Of a stretch of 64,000 nucleotides of DNA, positions 44,115 to 52,148 are shown in pieces (positions within the stretch are counted from its first letter, which is position 1; every line of letters starts with the position of its first letter). The stretch comes from Cellulomonas sp. APG4. Lineage in GTDB: Bacteria; Actinomycetota; Actinomycetes; Actinomycetales; Cellulomonadaceae. The notes beneath the pieces are model-generated. The model made no database searches. It saw nothing but the letters and a program-made list of their open reading frames with translations, and was not told where the DNA came from. A program made the position numbers and the translations under genes. The DNA lies in the NCBI RefSeq assembly GCF_009996735.1, contig NZ_JAACYI010000001.1, positions 8,522 through 72,521 on the forward strand, written 5' to 3'.

Positions 44115-45319
44115 CGCGTCACCGGCGCGGGTGCGCGGCCCGTGACGCCGTCGGCGTCCGCGTAGACGGTCGCGTCGCGGCCGCCACCCGCGGCCTCGAC
44201 GCGGGCGGCGTGCGTGGGCGCGTCGGGCACGCGCGCGGGGCGTCCGACGGCGAGCTCCTTGCGCAGCACGGGCACCACCTCGGTGCCGAGGATCTCGATC
44301 TGCTCGAGTACCGTCTCGAGCGGCAGGCCGGCGTGGTCGATGAGGAACAGCTGGCGCTGGTAGTCGCCCACGTGGTCACGCATCGCGGCGTAGCGGTCGA
44401 TGACCTGCTGGGGCGAGCCCACGGTGAGCGGGGTCATCTCGCTGAACTCCTCGAGCGACGGGCCGTGCCCGTAGACGGGCGCGTTGTCGAAGTAGGGTCG
44501 GAACTCCCGCACGGCGTCCTGCGAGCTCTTGCGCATGAACACCTGCCCGCCGAGCCCCACGATCGCCTGGTCGGCGCTGCCGTGGCCGTAGTGCTCGAAG
44601 CGGCGACGGTAGAGCTGGACCATCTGCTTGGTGTGGTGGATCGGCCAGAAGATGTTGTTGTGGAAGAAGCCGTCGCCGTAGTAGGCCGCCTGCTCGGCGA
44701 TCTCGGGGCTGCGGATCGACCCGTGCCACACGAACGGGGGCACACCGTCGAGCGGACGCGGGGTCGAGGTGAACGACTGCAGCGGCGTGCGGAAGCGGCC
44801 CTCCCAGTCGACGACGTCCTCGCGCCACAGCCGGTGCAGCAGCGCGTAGTTCTCGACGGCGAGCGGGATGCCGTTGCGGATGTCCTGGCCGAACCACGGG
44901 TAGACGGGGCCGGTGTTCCCGCGACCCATCATCAGGTCCATGCGCCCCTCGGACAGGTGCTGGAGCATCGCGTAGTCCTCGGCGATCTTCACCGGGTCGT
45001 TGGTGGTGATCAGCGTGGTCGCGGTCGAGAGCGTGAGCCGCTCGGTCTGCGCGGCGACGTACGCGAGCGTCGTGGTGGGCGAGGACGAGAAGAACGGCGG
45101 GTTGTGGTGCTCACCCAGGGCGAAGACGTCGAGGCCCACCTCCTCGACCTTCTTCGCGATCGCGACGGCGGCGCGGATGCGCTCGTGCTCGCTCGGCGTG
45201 CGGCCCGTGGTCGGGTCCTGCGTGAGGTCGCTGACGGTGAACACGCCGAACTGCATCTGGGGTGCGGGCGCGGCACCCTGGGACGGGTGGGTGCTGGCGC
45301 TGGCCGGCTGGTCGCTCAT
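44111..45319 (-). CDS. Luciferase-like FMN-dependent monooxygenase (CE1758 type)
   Basis: 402 residues from the ATG at 45317-45319, with GAGGAG ribosome site. Bacterial-luciferase barrel motifs: FGVFTVSDL, VGLDVFALGEHHNPPF, LMMGRGNTGPVYPWFGQ, PPFVWHGSIRSPEIAEQAAYYGDG. It uses FMNH2 from the coupled reductase to oxidise an unknown substrate. An AT-rich palindrome lies 16 bp upstream, suggesting repression, possibly by a MarR-type protein; no such regulator is adjacent. Confidence 0.9.
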   Translation of the reverse strand: MSDQPASASTHPSQGAAPAPQMQFGVFTVSDLTQDPTTGRTPSEHERIRAAVAIAKKVEEVGLDVFALGEHHNPPFFSSSPTTTLAYVAAQTERLTLSTATTLITTNDPVKIAEDYAMLQHLSEGRMDLMMGRGNTGPVYPWFGQDIRNGIPLAVENYALLHRLWREDVVDWEGRFRTPLQSFTSTPRPLDGVPPFVWHGSIRSPEIAEQAAYYGDGFFHNNIFWPIHHTKQMVQLYRRRFEHYGHGSADQAIVGLGGQVFMRKSSQDAVREFRPYFDNAPVYGHGPSLEEFSEMTPLTVGSPQQVIDRYAAMRDHVGDYQRQLFLIDHAGLPLETVLEQIEILGTEVVPVLRKELAVGRPARVPDAPTHAARVEAAGGGRDATVYADADGVTGRAPAPVTR

Positions 45320-45334
45320 CGTCACTCCTCGGTG

Positions 45335-45353
45335 TTGATAGTGAAACATTCAA
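45335..45353. promoter_or_regulatory. Operator-like palindrome before the monooxygenase pair
   Basis: TTGATAGTGAAACATTCAA pairs at 13 of 19 positions (TTGA..GT...AC..TCAA). It is strikingly AT-rich against the background and would overlap the promoter or leader of the monooxygenase gene. Confidence 0.55.
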
Positions 45354-45416
45354 CCATCTGACTCCGAGAACCGCATCCGCCTCGCGGCTATTCCGCGCAC
45401 ACCCGTCCGCCTGTGC

Positions 45417-45484
45417 CCGGCTCGCTCACCCCACACGTGCGGCTCGCTCACCCCCACACGTGCGGCTCGCTCACCCCCACACGT
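45417..45484. repeat. Three tandem copies of a 22-23-bp unit at a gene's 3' end
   Basis: Units at 45417-45438 (one base shorter), 45439-45461 and 45462-45484 share GCGGCTCGCTCACCCCCACA. The third copy contains the stop codon and last codons (His-Val-Trp-Gly) of the DUF6390-like gene, so the tail of the gene was copied twice downstream. Confidence 0.9.
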
Positions 45485-46277
45485 GCGCGAGGGTCTGCGC
45501 GGCGTTGACCGCACGCAGCTGTCGCCGGCTCCACGCGCACAGCGCGGCGAGCCGCCGCGGCTCGACGACCTCGCACACCCAGTCCCAGTGCATCGTGCAC
45601 CAGTCGCCGGGACGCAGGTCGCCCGCGAGGGCACGCCCGAAGGCCGCGACCCGCACCGTCTCGGGCCGCAGCGCCCCCTCGACCACCCGGTGCCCGTCCC
45701 ACTCGAGCGGCCGCGAGCGCACGACGGCGTGCTCGGGCCCCACCGCGAGCACCTCGCCCCAGCGCACGCGACAGCGGTCGAGCACCTCGAGCGGGCGGTC
45801 GACGACGCCCGTGCGCAGCAGCCCGAGCCACGGCGACAGCGCGAGCACGTGCGCGCTGTGGTGCGGCGCCATCGTCGGCAGGGGCGCGGCCATGCGCTCC
45901 CACGCGGGGCCCAGCCGCGGCAGGCGGCTGCGGAACCGCTCCTCGGCCGCGCGCAGCAGCGCGCCGGGCGGCAGGCGCAACAGCTCGTTGCCCACCCAGT
46001 AGGCCTCGACCACGCGCTCGTCGAGCGGGTCGTCGATCCCGTGGGCCCCTGCGATGAGCTCGAGGTAGGGCCAGGCCCCGGCGAACCCGCGCGCGAGCGC
46101 CCGCAGCTCGCCGCCGTCCGGGCCCGACGGAGCCCGAGCCCCTCCGGTCGGCCGGGGGCCCTGCGTCGACGCCACGCTCGACACGCTCTCGAGCAGCTCG
46201 GCCGCGGCGTCGGGGCCGCAGTAGCCGCGCTCGTTGGGTGGGTACGCGTAGCGCGCGAAGAGGACGGGGCCGCTCAC
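45471..46277 (-). CDS. DUF6390-like protein, probable hydrogenase-operon relic
   Basis: 268 residues from a GTG at 46275-46277; starts SGPVLFARYAYPPNERGYCGPDAAAELLE and contains a conserved core LIAGAHGIDDPLDERVVEAYWVGNELL. I recall this family (DUF6390) mostly beside group 3 [NiFe]-hydrogenase genes of actinobacteria, but its function is unknown. No membrane segment or metal motif. It starts 2 bp after the stop of the EamA-type gene. Its only hydrogenase-type neighbour is the fragment at 47054-47167. Confidence 0.65.
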   Translation of the reverse strand: MSGPVLFARYAYPPNERGYCGPDAAAELLESVSSVASTQGPRPTGGARAPSGPDGGELRALARGFAGAWPYLELIAGAHGIDDPLDERVVEAYWVGNELLRLPPGALLRAAEERFRSRLPRLGPAWERMAAPLPTMAPHHSAHVLALSPWLGLLRTGVVDRPLEVLDRCRVRWGEVLAVGPEHAVVRSRPLEWDGHRVVEGALRPETVRVAAFGRALAGDLRPGDWCTMHWDWVCEVVEPRRLAALCAWSRRQLRAVNAAQTLAHVWG

Positions 46278-46278
46278 G

Positions 46279-47067
46279 TCACGTCGCGGCCTCCTCGAGC
46301 GAGCGGGACGCCGCGTGGGTGTCCCGCAGCACCGACCACGTGAGCACCGCGCCACCCAGGCCCACCACTCCGAGCCACAGCAGGTCGGTGGCCGCGACCT
46401 GTCCCGTGCGCACACCCGCGAGCGTCGCGGTCACGAGTGCGGCGAGCACCAGCACCGCCGTCACGTCGACCGCCTGGGCGCGCGCGAGCGCCGCGAACCA
46501 CGTGCCGACGTACGCCGCGAGGACCACGCCGGTCAGCAGCACCCAGCGCAGCTGCTCGCCCGTCATCGCGAGCAGCGCACCCGCCTGGCCCTGCACCGCG
46601 AGCCAGCCCACGAGCACCGCGGAGCCCACGCCCATGCGCACCAGCGCCACGGTCCACGACGACACCGACGCGAGCAGCCGCTTGGCCACGACCACCTCGA
46701 CCGACCAGAGCAGGGTCGCGGCGAGGATCATCGCCTCACCCGAGCCGAACCCGCGCGGCACGCCGCCCGACAGGCCGAGCTGCCCGAGCACGAGCAGCGC
46801 GACCGCCAGCGCGTGCCACCGGCCGAACCGCTCGCCGAGCAGCGGGACGGCCAGCAGCGCGACCCACACCACGAGCGTCTTGTGCAGGAAGGCCGACTGC
46901 GCGGACGACGCCCGCGCGAGACCTTCGAAGAACAGCACGAAGGGCACGCTGCCGCCGAGCACCCCGACGACGGCGAGACCTGCCCAGCCCCGGACGTCGT
47001 GCGGCCAGGTGAGGCGCGCGCGCCCGCCCGCGCCGAGGACGACGAGCCCCGCCGTGCACCACCGCAC
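46279..47067 (-). CDS. EamA-family transporter lacking its N-terminal helices
   Basis: 262 residues, shorter than the usual 290-320. It begins at a GTG inside the hydrogenase-type fragment, with only RWCTAGLVVLGAGGRARLTWPHDVRGW before the second half of repeat 1 (VPFVLFFEGLARASSAQSAFLHKTLVVWVALLAVPLLGERF); the first one or two helices are missing. The second EamA repeat is intact. Probably a deletion product; whether it is functional is uncertain. The frame differs from the upstream fragment. Confidence 0.75.
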   Translation of the reverse strand: MRWCTAGLVVLGAGGRARLTWPHDVRGWAGLAVVGVLGGSVPFVLFFEGLARASSAQSAFLHKTLVVWVALLAVPLLGERFGRWHALAVALLVLGQLGLSGGVPRGFGSGEAMILAATLLWSVEVVVAKRLLASVSSWTVALVRMGVGSAVLVGWLAVQGQAGALLAMTGEQLRWVLLTGVVLAAYVGTWFAALARAQAVDVTAVLVLAALVTATLAGVRTGQVAATDLLWLGVVGLGGAVLTWSVLRDTHAASRSLEEAAT

Positions 47068-47167
47068 CGTCGCGGACCGTCGGTCCGACGACCGTGTACC
47101 CGCGCGCCGCGAGGGCGTCGATCAACCCTTGCAGCCCGTCGAGGTCGAGCACCCGCGTCACACCCAT
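47054..47167 (-). pseudogene. N-terminal fragment of a 4Fe-4S hydrogenase (HydB/sulfhydrogenase-beta-like) subunit
   Basis: ATG at 47165-47167 with an intact GGAGG ribosome site, then about 38 codons: RVLDLDGLQGLIDALAARGYTVVGPT followed by VRDGAVVH. This matches the start of the 4Fe-4S dicluster protein of actinobacterial group 3 hydrogenase operons as I remember it. Downstream the frame becomes Arg/Gly-rich nonsense while the EamA-type gene takes over in another frame. All cysteine motifs of the subunit are gone. Confidence 0.6.
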
Positions 47168-47353
47168 GGGACGCCTCCAGCGGCGAGGTCACCTCCCACG
47201 CTGCTCCCGCGCCCCGGAGGGGACCAGGGACCAAGGTCGCGGACCGGGACGAGACGGGCGGCTCGACCGAGGTCGCCGACCGGGCGAGAGGGGCGGCAAC
47301 CCGTGCGCGTACCCCCTCCCGCGGCCGGGGCGTCGTCCGGCAGGATGGCGCGC

Positions 47354-48535
47354 GTGATCGACGACGACGGGGGCGCCCCGGTCAGGACCGCGGTACGCAC
47401 GGCACCTCTCGCACCCCGACCAGCGTCGCTCGCGAGCTGGACGCAGCGCGTGGTCGCGTCGGTGCTCGACAACCTGCTGCTCGGGGGTGTCGTCTTCCTC
47501 GCGGTGCCGGTCCAGCCCACGGCGGCGCCGGACATGCTCGGTCCGGGTCTCCCCGCCGACGGCAGCGTGGTGTGGAACGACCCGTGGGTGCTCTCGGTCT
47601 TCGCCGCGATGCTCGTGATGCAGGCGTACCTCGGCTCGTCACCGGGCAAGCTGCTGCTCGGTATCGCCGTGGTGGACGCGGACCGCGGCCGCCCCGTGGG
47701 CCTGCTCCGCACGCTGGCCCGCTGGGTGCTGCACGTGCTCGACGCGATCCTGCTCGTCGGCTTCCTGCGGCCGTTGTGGCACCCGTGGCGGCAGACCTTC
47801 GCCGACTCGCTCGTCTCGACCGTCGCGCTCAGCACGCGCTCACCGCTGCCGCACCGCGGCCTCGAGCGCCTCGTCTCCCGCCGACGCGGAACGCAGGCCG
47901 TACCCGCGCACCCCGTCGCGACGCAGGCCGACCTCGCACCCGAGGTCGAGCTGCGGCGCCGCCCCCGGCCCGCCCCGGGTGCGGTGCTGCGCAACGTCGA
48001 CGACCGGTCGCCGCGCTGGCGCCGGCTCACGACCCTCGGGTCGGCCGTCGTGGTGACGGCGGGCGCCGCGTTCGCGATCGGCCCCACCACCGGGACGAGC
48101 GCCCCGCAGACCTACTCGTGGTGCGAGGTCGCCGACCCACCGGACGCACCGTTGCGGCTCGTCCACGGCTCGGTGAGCACGTGGCCCGAGCCGTGGACCG
48201 AGAGCCGCTGGGGTGTCGAGCGCGTGCGCCTCACCGACCAGCCCCGCGGGCTGCACGTCGCCTGGGGGTGGGACGGCGAGGTGCCCCAGGAGGACGTCGT
48301 CATGCGCCTGCGGCTGCGCGACGCCGACGGCGGCACGCGCACGATCGACCACGTCTCACGCGGGGGCCAGATCCAGGACGGGCTCGGCACACCGGTGGGC
48401 GACACGAGCACCGAGGTGCTGCTGCCGCTGTCGGTCCTCGACGACGTGGGCGAGGAGTGGGGCTGGGAGCTCTCGATGGTCGTCGACGGCGAGGAGCTCC
48501 CGGGCTGCGGCGCGAGCGCCCCACCACCCGCCTGA
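47354..48535 (+). CDS. RDD-family membrane protein
   Basis: 393 residues. N-terminal RDD domain of about three helices (PASLASWTQRVVASVLDNLLLGGVVFLAVPV, GSSPGKLLLGIAVVDADRGRPVGLLRTLARW), a basic linker (RRGTQAVPAH), one further helix (VVVTAGAAFAIGP) and an exported-type C-terminal domain of about 150 residues. Function unknown. Start: GTG at 47354 lies 7 bp after CAGGAT, fitting a leaderless transcript; the in-frame ATG at 47345 overlaps that box. Confidence 0.8.
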   Translation: MIDDDGGAPVRTAVRTAPLAPRPASLASWTQRVVASVLDNLLLGGVVFLAVPVQPTAAPDMLGPGLPADGSVVWNDPWVLSVFAAMLVMQAYLGSSPGKLLLGIAVVDADRGRPVGLLRTLARWVLHVLDAILLVGFLRPLWHPWRQTFADSLVSTVALSTRSPLPHRGLERLVSRRRGTQAVPAHPVATQADLAPEVELRRRPRPAPGAVLRNVDDRSPRWRRLTTLGSAVVVTAGAAFAIGPTTGTSAPQTYSWCEVADPPDAPLRLVHGSVSTWPEPWTESRWGVERVRLTDQPRGLHVAWGWDGEVPQEDVVMRLRLRDADGGTRTIDHVSRGGQIQDGLGTPVGDTSTEVLLPLSVLDDVGEEWGWELSMVVDGEELPGCGASAPPPA

Positions 48536-48575
48536 GACCGGCGACCGCCGCGCCACCCTGGCGACCGGCCCCGCT

Positions 48576-49865
48576 TCAGGGCAGCGGGTCACGCTTCGTC
48601 GGGCACGTCATGCAGCGCGCGCCGCCGCGTCCCTTGCCGAGCTCGAAGCCCTCGATCTCGAGCACCTCGACGCCGTGCTCGGCGATGGTGCGGTTGGTCC
48701 AGACGTTCTTGTGGTATCCGACGACGACGCCCGGCTCGAGCGCGAGGAAGTTGTTGGCCGAGCCCCACTGCTCACGCGCCTGCTGGTCGTCGTCGCCGCC
48801 CGTCGGGACCACGACCAGCTCGGGCACGCCGAGTGCGTCGGCGAACGCCGCGAACACGTCGTCCTCGGGGAGCACCTCGAGGGAGCCGTCGCGGTCCCCA
48901 GGGCGCAGGGAGTACGCGCGCGCCGAGCCCATGACGGGCATGAACGCGGTCGCGGTGCCCACGTCGAGCAGCGTGAAGACCGTGTCGAGGTGCATGTACG
49001 CGCGGCTCGGCGGCAGGTCGACCACGAGCACACGGTCGGCCGCGTCGGCGCGGAACAGCTCGAGCGCGAGCTTCTCGACCATGGGCGCCGTCGAGCGCTC
49101 GCCGATGCCGATCGCGACCGCGCGGTTGCCGAGGGGCATCATGTCGCCGCCCTCGATCGAGGCACGACCGAAGTCCTCCTCGTCGAGCCCGCCGTCGTCG
49201 CCGAGCGGCGGGTACCAGTACTGCAGGCCCGCGTCGGCGAAGCGCGGGTGGTAGCGGTAGATGAGCGACTGGTTGACGGTCTCGAGGCGGCGCGCGTGCC
49301 AGAAGACGGGGTTGAGGCACACCCCGCCGTACAGCCAGGCCGCTGGGTCGCGCTGGAAGAGCGAGTTGGGCAGCGGCGGCAGGATGAAGTCGCGGCGGCG
49401 GGTCAGCGACGCCACGAGCGAGTCCGCGGGGGTCGCCCCCACACCGCCCGGCAGCCCGATGCCGAGCTCGTCCTTGGTGAGCCCGCCGATGAGGTGCCGC
49501 GCGAGCCGCGGCCCGTCCCAGGACGTGAGCTCGGCGCGCACCTCGTCCACGAGCACGGGCCCCACCGTCAGGTGGCTGACGGTGCGTTCGACGGCGTGCT
49601 CCTTGGCCTCGGGGCTCGCGTCGAGGGCCTCGGCGAGCAGCTCGTGGTGGTAGAGCACCTCGATGCCGCGCTCGCGCATGAGCGCGACGAACGCGTCGTG
49701 CTCCTTCTGCGCGTGCTCGACCCACAGCACGTCGTCGAACAGCAGGTCGTCGTGGTTGAAGGGCGTCAGCCGCTCGAGCGAGAGGTCGGGACGGTGGACG
49801 ATCACCTGCCGCAGCCGACCGACCTCCGAGTGCACGCCGTAGCCGCTCACGTGGACCTCCCTCAC
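48576..49865 (-). CDS. arcA: Arginine deiminase
   Basis: Converts arginine to citrulline and ammonia. 429 residues. Seen: VHSEVGRLRQVIVHRP, the LLFDDVLWVEHAQKEHD motif, FQRDPAAWLYGG (catalytic acid region), EGGDMMPLG, MHLDTVFTLLD (catalytic His) and the nucleophile Cys418 in GGARCMTCP near the C-terminus, so the active site is complete. No arcB, arcC or antiporter gene is beside it, so it stands alone here, perhaps for acid defence or arginine use. Confidence 0.95.
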   Translation of the reverse strand: MREVHVSGYGVHSEVGRLRQVIVHRPDLSLERLTPFNHDDLLFDDVLWVEHAQKEHDAFVALMRERGIEVLYHHELLAEALDASPEAKEHAVERTVSHLTVGPVLVDEVRAELTSWDGPRLARHLIGGLTKDELGIGLPGGVGATPADSLVASLTRRRDFILPPLPNSLFQRDPAAWLYGGVCLNPVFWHARRLETVNQSLIYRYHPRFADAGLQYWYPPLGDDGGLDEEDFGRASIEGGDMMPLGNRAVAIGIGERSTAPMVEKLALELFRADAADRVLVVDLPPSRAYMHLDTVFTLLDVGTATAFMPVMGSARAYSLRPGDRDGSLEVLPEDDVFAAFADALGVPELVVVPTGGDDDQQAREQWGSANNFLALEPGVVVGYHKNVWTNRTIAEHGVEVLEIEGFELGKGRGGARCMTCPTKRDPLP

Positions 49866-49944
49866 CGCGGAGCCGACGTCCGCGCCGGACCCACCCCATC
49901 GCGTGGCCGCGGCGGACGCAAGACGGCCGCGACGGCCGATGGCC

Positions 49945-51870
49945 TCAGAGCCGGGCCGCCACCAGGAACGCCGTCCGGACCGCGTCGGCCACCTTGCCCG
50001 GTTCGACGCAGTCGCCCACGCGGTGCACGTGCGGGTCCTCGCCCACCGAGGCGCCCGTGAGCATCGCGTTGGGACGCATGCCGAACGCGGTCACCACGGT
50101 GTCCGCCTCGAGCCGCACCAGGCCGTCGTCGCCGCGGATCACCACGCCGTGCTCGTCGACCGACGTCACGCCGTGCTCGGTGATCACGCGCACACCCACC
50201 CCGGCGAGATGACGCAGCAGCGCCGCACGGTTCATCGGCACGGCGTCACGTGCGACCTCCTCGCGCTCCTCGACCACCGTGACCTCGTGCCCGCGCCGCG
50301 CGAGGTCGAGCGCGAGGTCGCAGCCCGAGAGCCCGCCGCCCGCGATCACCACGCGCCTCCCCACGTGTGCGCCGCGGTGCACCTCGATCACGTCGAGCAC
50401 GCCCGCGCGCCCCTGCCCCCCGACCTCGACGGGGTGCGCGGGGCGTGCACCTGTCGCCACGACCACCTCGTCGGCGCGCGTCAGCACCCCCGACGCCGCG
50501 GAGATCGTGTGCCGGTAGTGCACCGTGACCTCGAGCTCGACCAGGCGGTGCCGGTACCAGTCGACCAGCTCGCGCAGCTCGTGCTTGAACTCCGGCGTGC
50601 CGGCCTGGGTGAGCACGCCGCCCAGGCGGTCGGTGCTCTCGTAGAGGTCGACCGTGTGGCCGCGCAGCGCCGCGACCCGCGCGGCCTCGAGGCCCGCGGG
50701 CCCACCTCCCACGACGACGACGTGCTTGTGCCGCCGCGCGCGCGTCACGGTGCGCGCCGCCTCGTGGCCGGCCTGGGGGTTGACCGCGCAGGTCACCGTC
50801 CCGCCGTCGAGCACCGCGGCGATGCACTGGTTGCAGCGGATGCACGGGCGCACGCTCGCGGGGCGGCCCGCGGCGAGGTGTCGGGGCAGGTCGGGGTCGG
50901 CGAGCAGCGCGCGTCCCATCCCGGCGAAGTCGATCGCGCCCGCCGCGAGGGCCTTCTCGGCGGTCTCCGGGGTCAGGTTGCCCACGGCCATCACGGGGAT
51001 CCGCACCGCACGGCGCACCGCCGCGGCGTGGTCGAGGGAGGGCGCGTCGCCGTCGTACGCGGACGGGAACAGCCGGTCCGCGGTCTCGGCCGCACCCTCG
51101 TCGAGCACCAGCAGGTCCACCCCGGCGGCCTCGAGGAGCTCGGCGATCTGCACGGCCTCGACCAGGGACCGACCGCCCGGGACGTGGTGCGACGTCGCGA
51201 GGCGGAACGTCACGGCGAGGCCGGGCGCCGCGTCGCGTACCGCGCTCACGAGCCGCGTCGCGAACCGCACCCGGTTCTCGAGCGCGCCGCCGTACTCGTC
51301 GGGACGCCGGTTCCACACCGGCGTGAGGAACTGGTCGATCAGGTGGCCGCCGTGCCCGTGGAGGTCGATCGCGTCGAAACCGGCCGCGGCGAGGCGGGCG
51401 GCAGCGGCCCCGGTGGCCTCGACGAGGCGGTCGATCTCGTCGACGGACAGCGGACGGCAGAGCTGCTCGGGGTCGCGCAGCCACGGCGTGTCGGAGGACG
51501 AGACGGCCACGGTGCCGCCGGGCTCGGCCGGCCCCACGCGACCGCTGCCCGGCGAGAGCTGTGCGCCGATCCGGCCGCCCGCGGCGTGCACGGCGGAGGT
51601 GAGCCGCGCGAGGCCCGGGACGAACGCGTCGTCGTCCACGCGGGTCATGAGCGCACGCGGACGCTCGTGCTCGACGCTCGCGAGCATCGCACCCGTCATC
51701 ACCAGGCCGGCTCCGCCGCGCGCGCGTGCCACGTGGTACGCGATCTCCTGGTCGCTCGAGCCGCCGTCGTGCGCGGCCGTGTGGGAGCGGACGGGAGGCA
51801 TCACGATGCGGTTCGGCAGCTCGAGGCCGCCGATCCGTCCGGGTGCGAGCAGGTGCGGGTGAGCGCTCAT
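49945..51870 (-). CDS. Old-yellow-enzyme-type NADH:flavin oxidoreductase / 2,4-dienoyl-CoA reductase-like
   Basis: 641 residues with three parts: an FMN barrel (residues 1 to about 340; NRIVMPPVRSHTA, HGHGGHLIDQFLTPVWNRR), a four-cysteine [4Fe-4S] motif (CIRCNQCIAAV, then TCAVNP), and an FAD/NAD(P) module (VVVVGGGPAGLEAARVAALRG; VVIAGGGLSGCDLALDLARRG; GDCVEPGKVADAVR). This is the architecture of 2,4-dienoyl-CoA reductase and trimethylamine dehydrogenase relatives. Substrate unknown. Divergent from the DUF885 gene. Confidence 0.9.
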   Translation of the reverse strand: MSAHPHLLAPGRIGGLELPNRIVMPPVRSHTAAHDGGSSDQEIAYHVARARGGAGLVMTGAMLASVEHERPRALMTRVDDDAFVPGLARLTSAVHAAGGRIGAQLSPGSGRVGPAEPGGTVAVSSSDTPWLRDPEQLCRPLSVDEIDRLVEATGAAAARLAAAGFDAIDLHGHGGHLIDQFLTPVWNRRPDEYGGALENRVRFATRLVSAVRDAAPGLAVTFRLATSHHVPGGRSLVEAVQIAELLEAAGVDLLVLDEGAAETADRLFPSAYDGDAPSLDHAAAVRRAVRIPVMAVGNLTPETAEKALAAGAIDFAGMGRALLADPDLPRHLAAGRPASVRPCIRCNQCIAAVLDGGTVTCAVNPQAGHEAARTVTRARRHKHVVVVGGGPAGLEAARVAALRGHTVDLYESTDRLGGVLTQAGTPEFKHELRELVDWYRHRLVELEVTVHYRHTISAASGVLTRADEVVVATGARPAHPVEVGGQGRAGVLDVIEVHRGAHVGRRVVIAGGGLSGCDLALDLARRGHEVTVVEEREEVARDAVPMNRAALLRHLAGVGVRVITEHGVTSVDEHGVVIRGDDGLVRLEADTVVTAFGMRPNAMLTGASVGEDPHVHRVGDCVEPGKVADAVRTAFLVAARL

Positions 51871-52060
51871 CGACAGCCTCCTGGGTCGAGCGCGGGCCGA
51901 CCCGCCGCGACGGTGCGGCCCGAGGACCAACCCATCATCTGCAGCGGACGGCCGCCCGCCCCGGGCCCATGGTCCCGAGCGCGCACTCCCCGCCCCGTCT
52001 CCCTCCCCCACCCGACCCCGTCTGCCTCACGCCCCTCCACCCGGCCCGCATCCCCGCCCA

Positions 52061-52112
52061 GATCAGCCTTTCCGTCGCTCTCCGCCCCGGGAAGGCGACG
52101 GAAGGGCCGATC
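52061..52112. promoter_or_regulatory. 18-bp inverted repeat in a divergent intergenic region
   Basis: GATCAGCCTTTCCGTCGC (52061-52078) pairs with GCGACGGAAGGGCCGATC (52095-52112), two mismatches, 16-bp spacer. It lies between the OYE-type gene (minus) and the DUF885 gene (plus), 24 bp before the -10 box of the latter. A terminator is unlikely at this position; an operator or structured leader is possible. Confidence 0.6.
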
Positions 52113-52135
52113 TCGGGCGGGTCGGGGCCAAGGGG

Positions 52136-52141
52136 TAGCGT
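52136..52141 (+). promoter_or_regulatory. -10 box of the DUF885 gene
   Basis: TAGCGT ends 7 bp before the GTG at 52149, the leaderless arrangement. Confidence 0.5.
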
Positions 52142-52148
52142 GCGGCGG

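Noticed and set aside
45417-45484. CRISPR-like array
   Set aside because: Units are contiguous without spacers and cover the 3' end of a gene; no cas genes are present.
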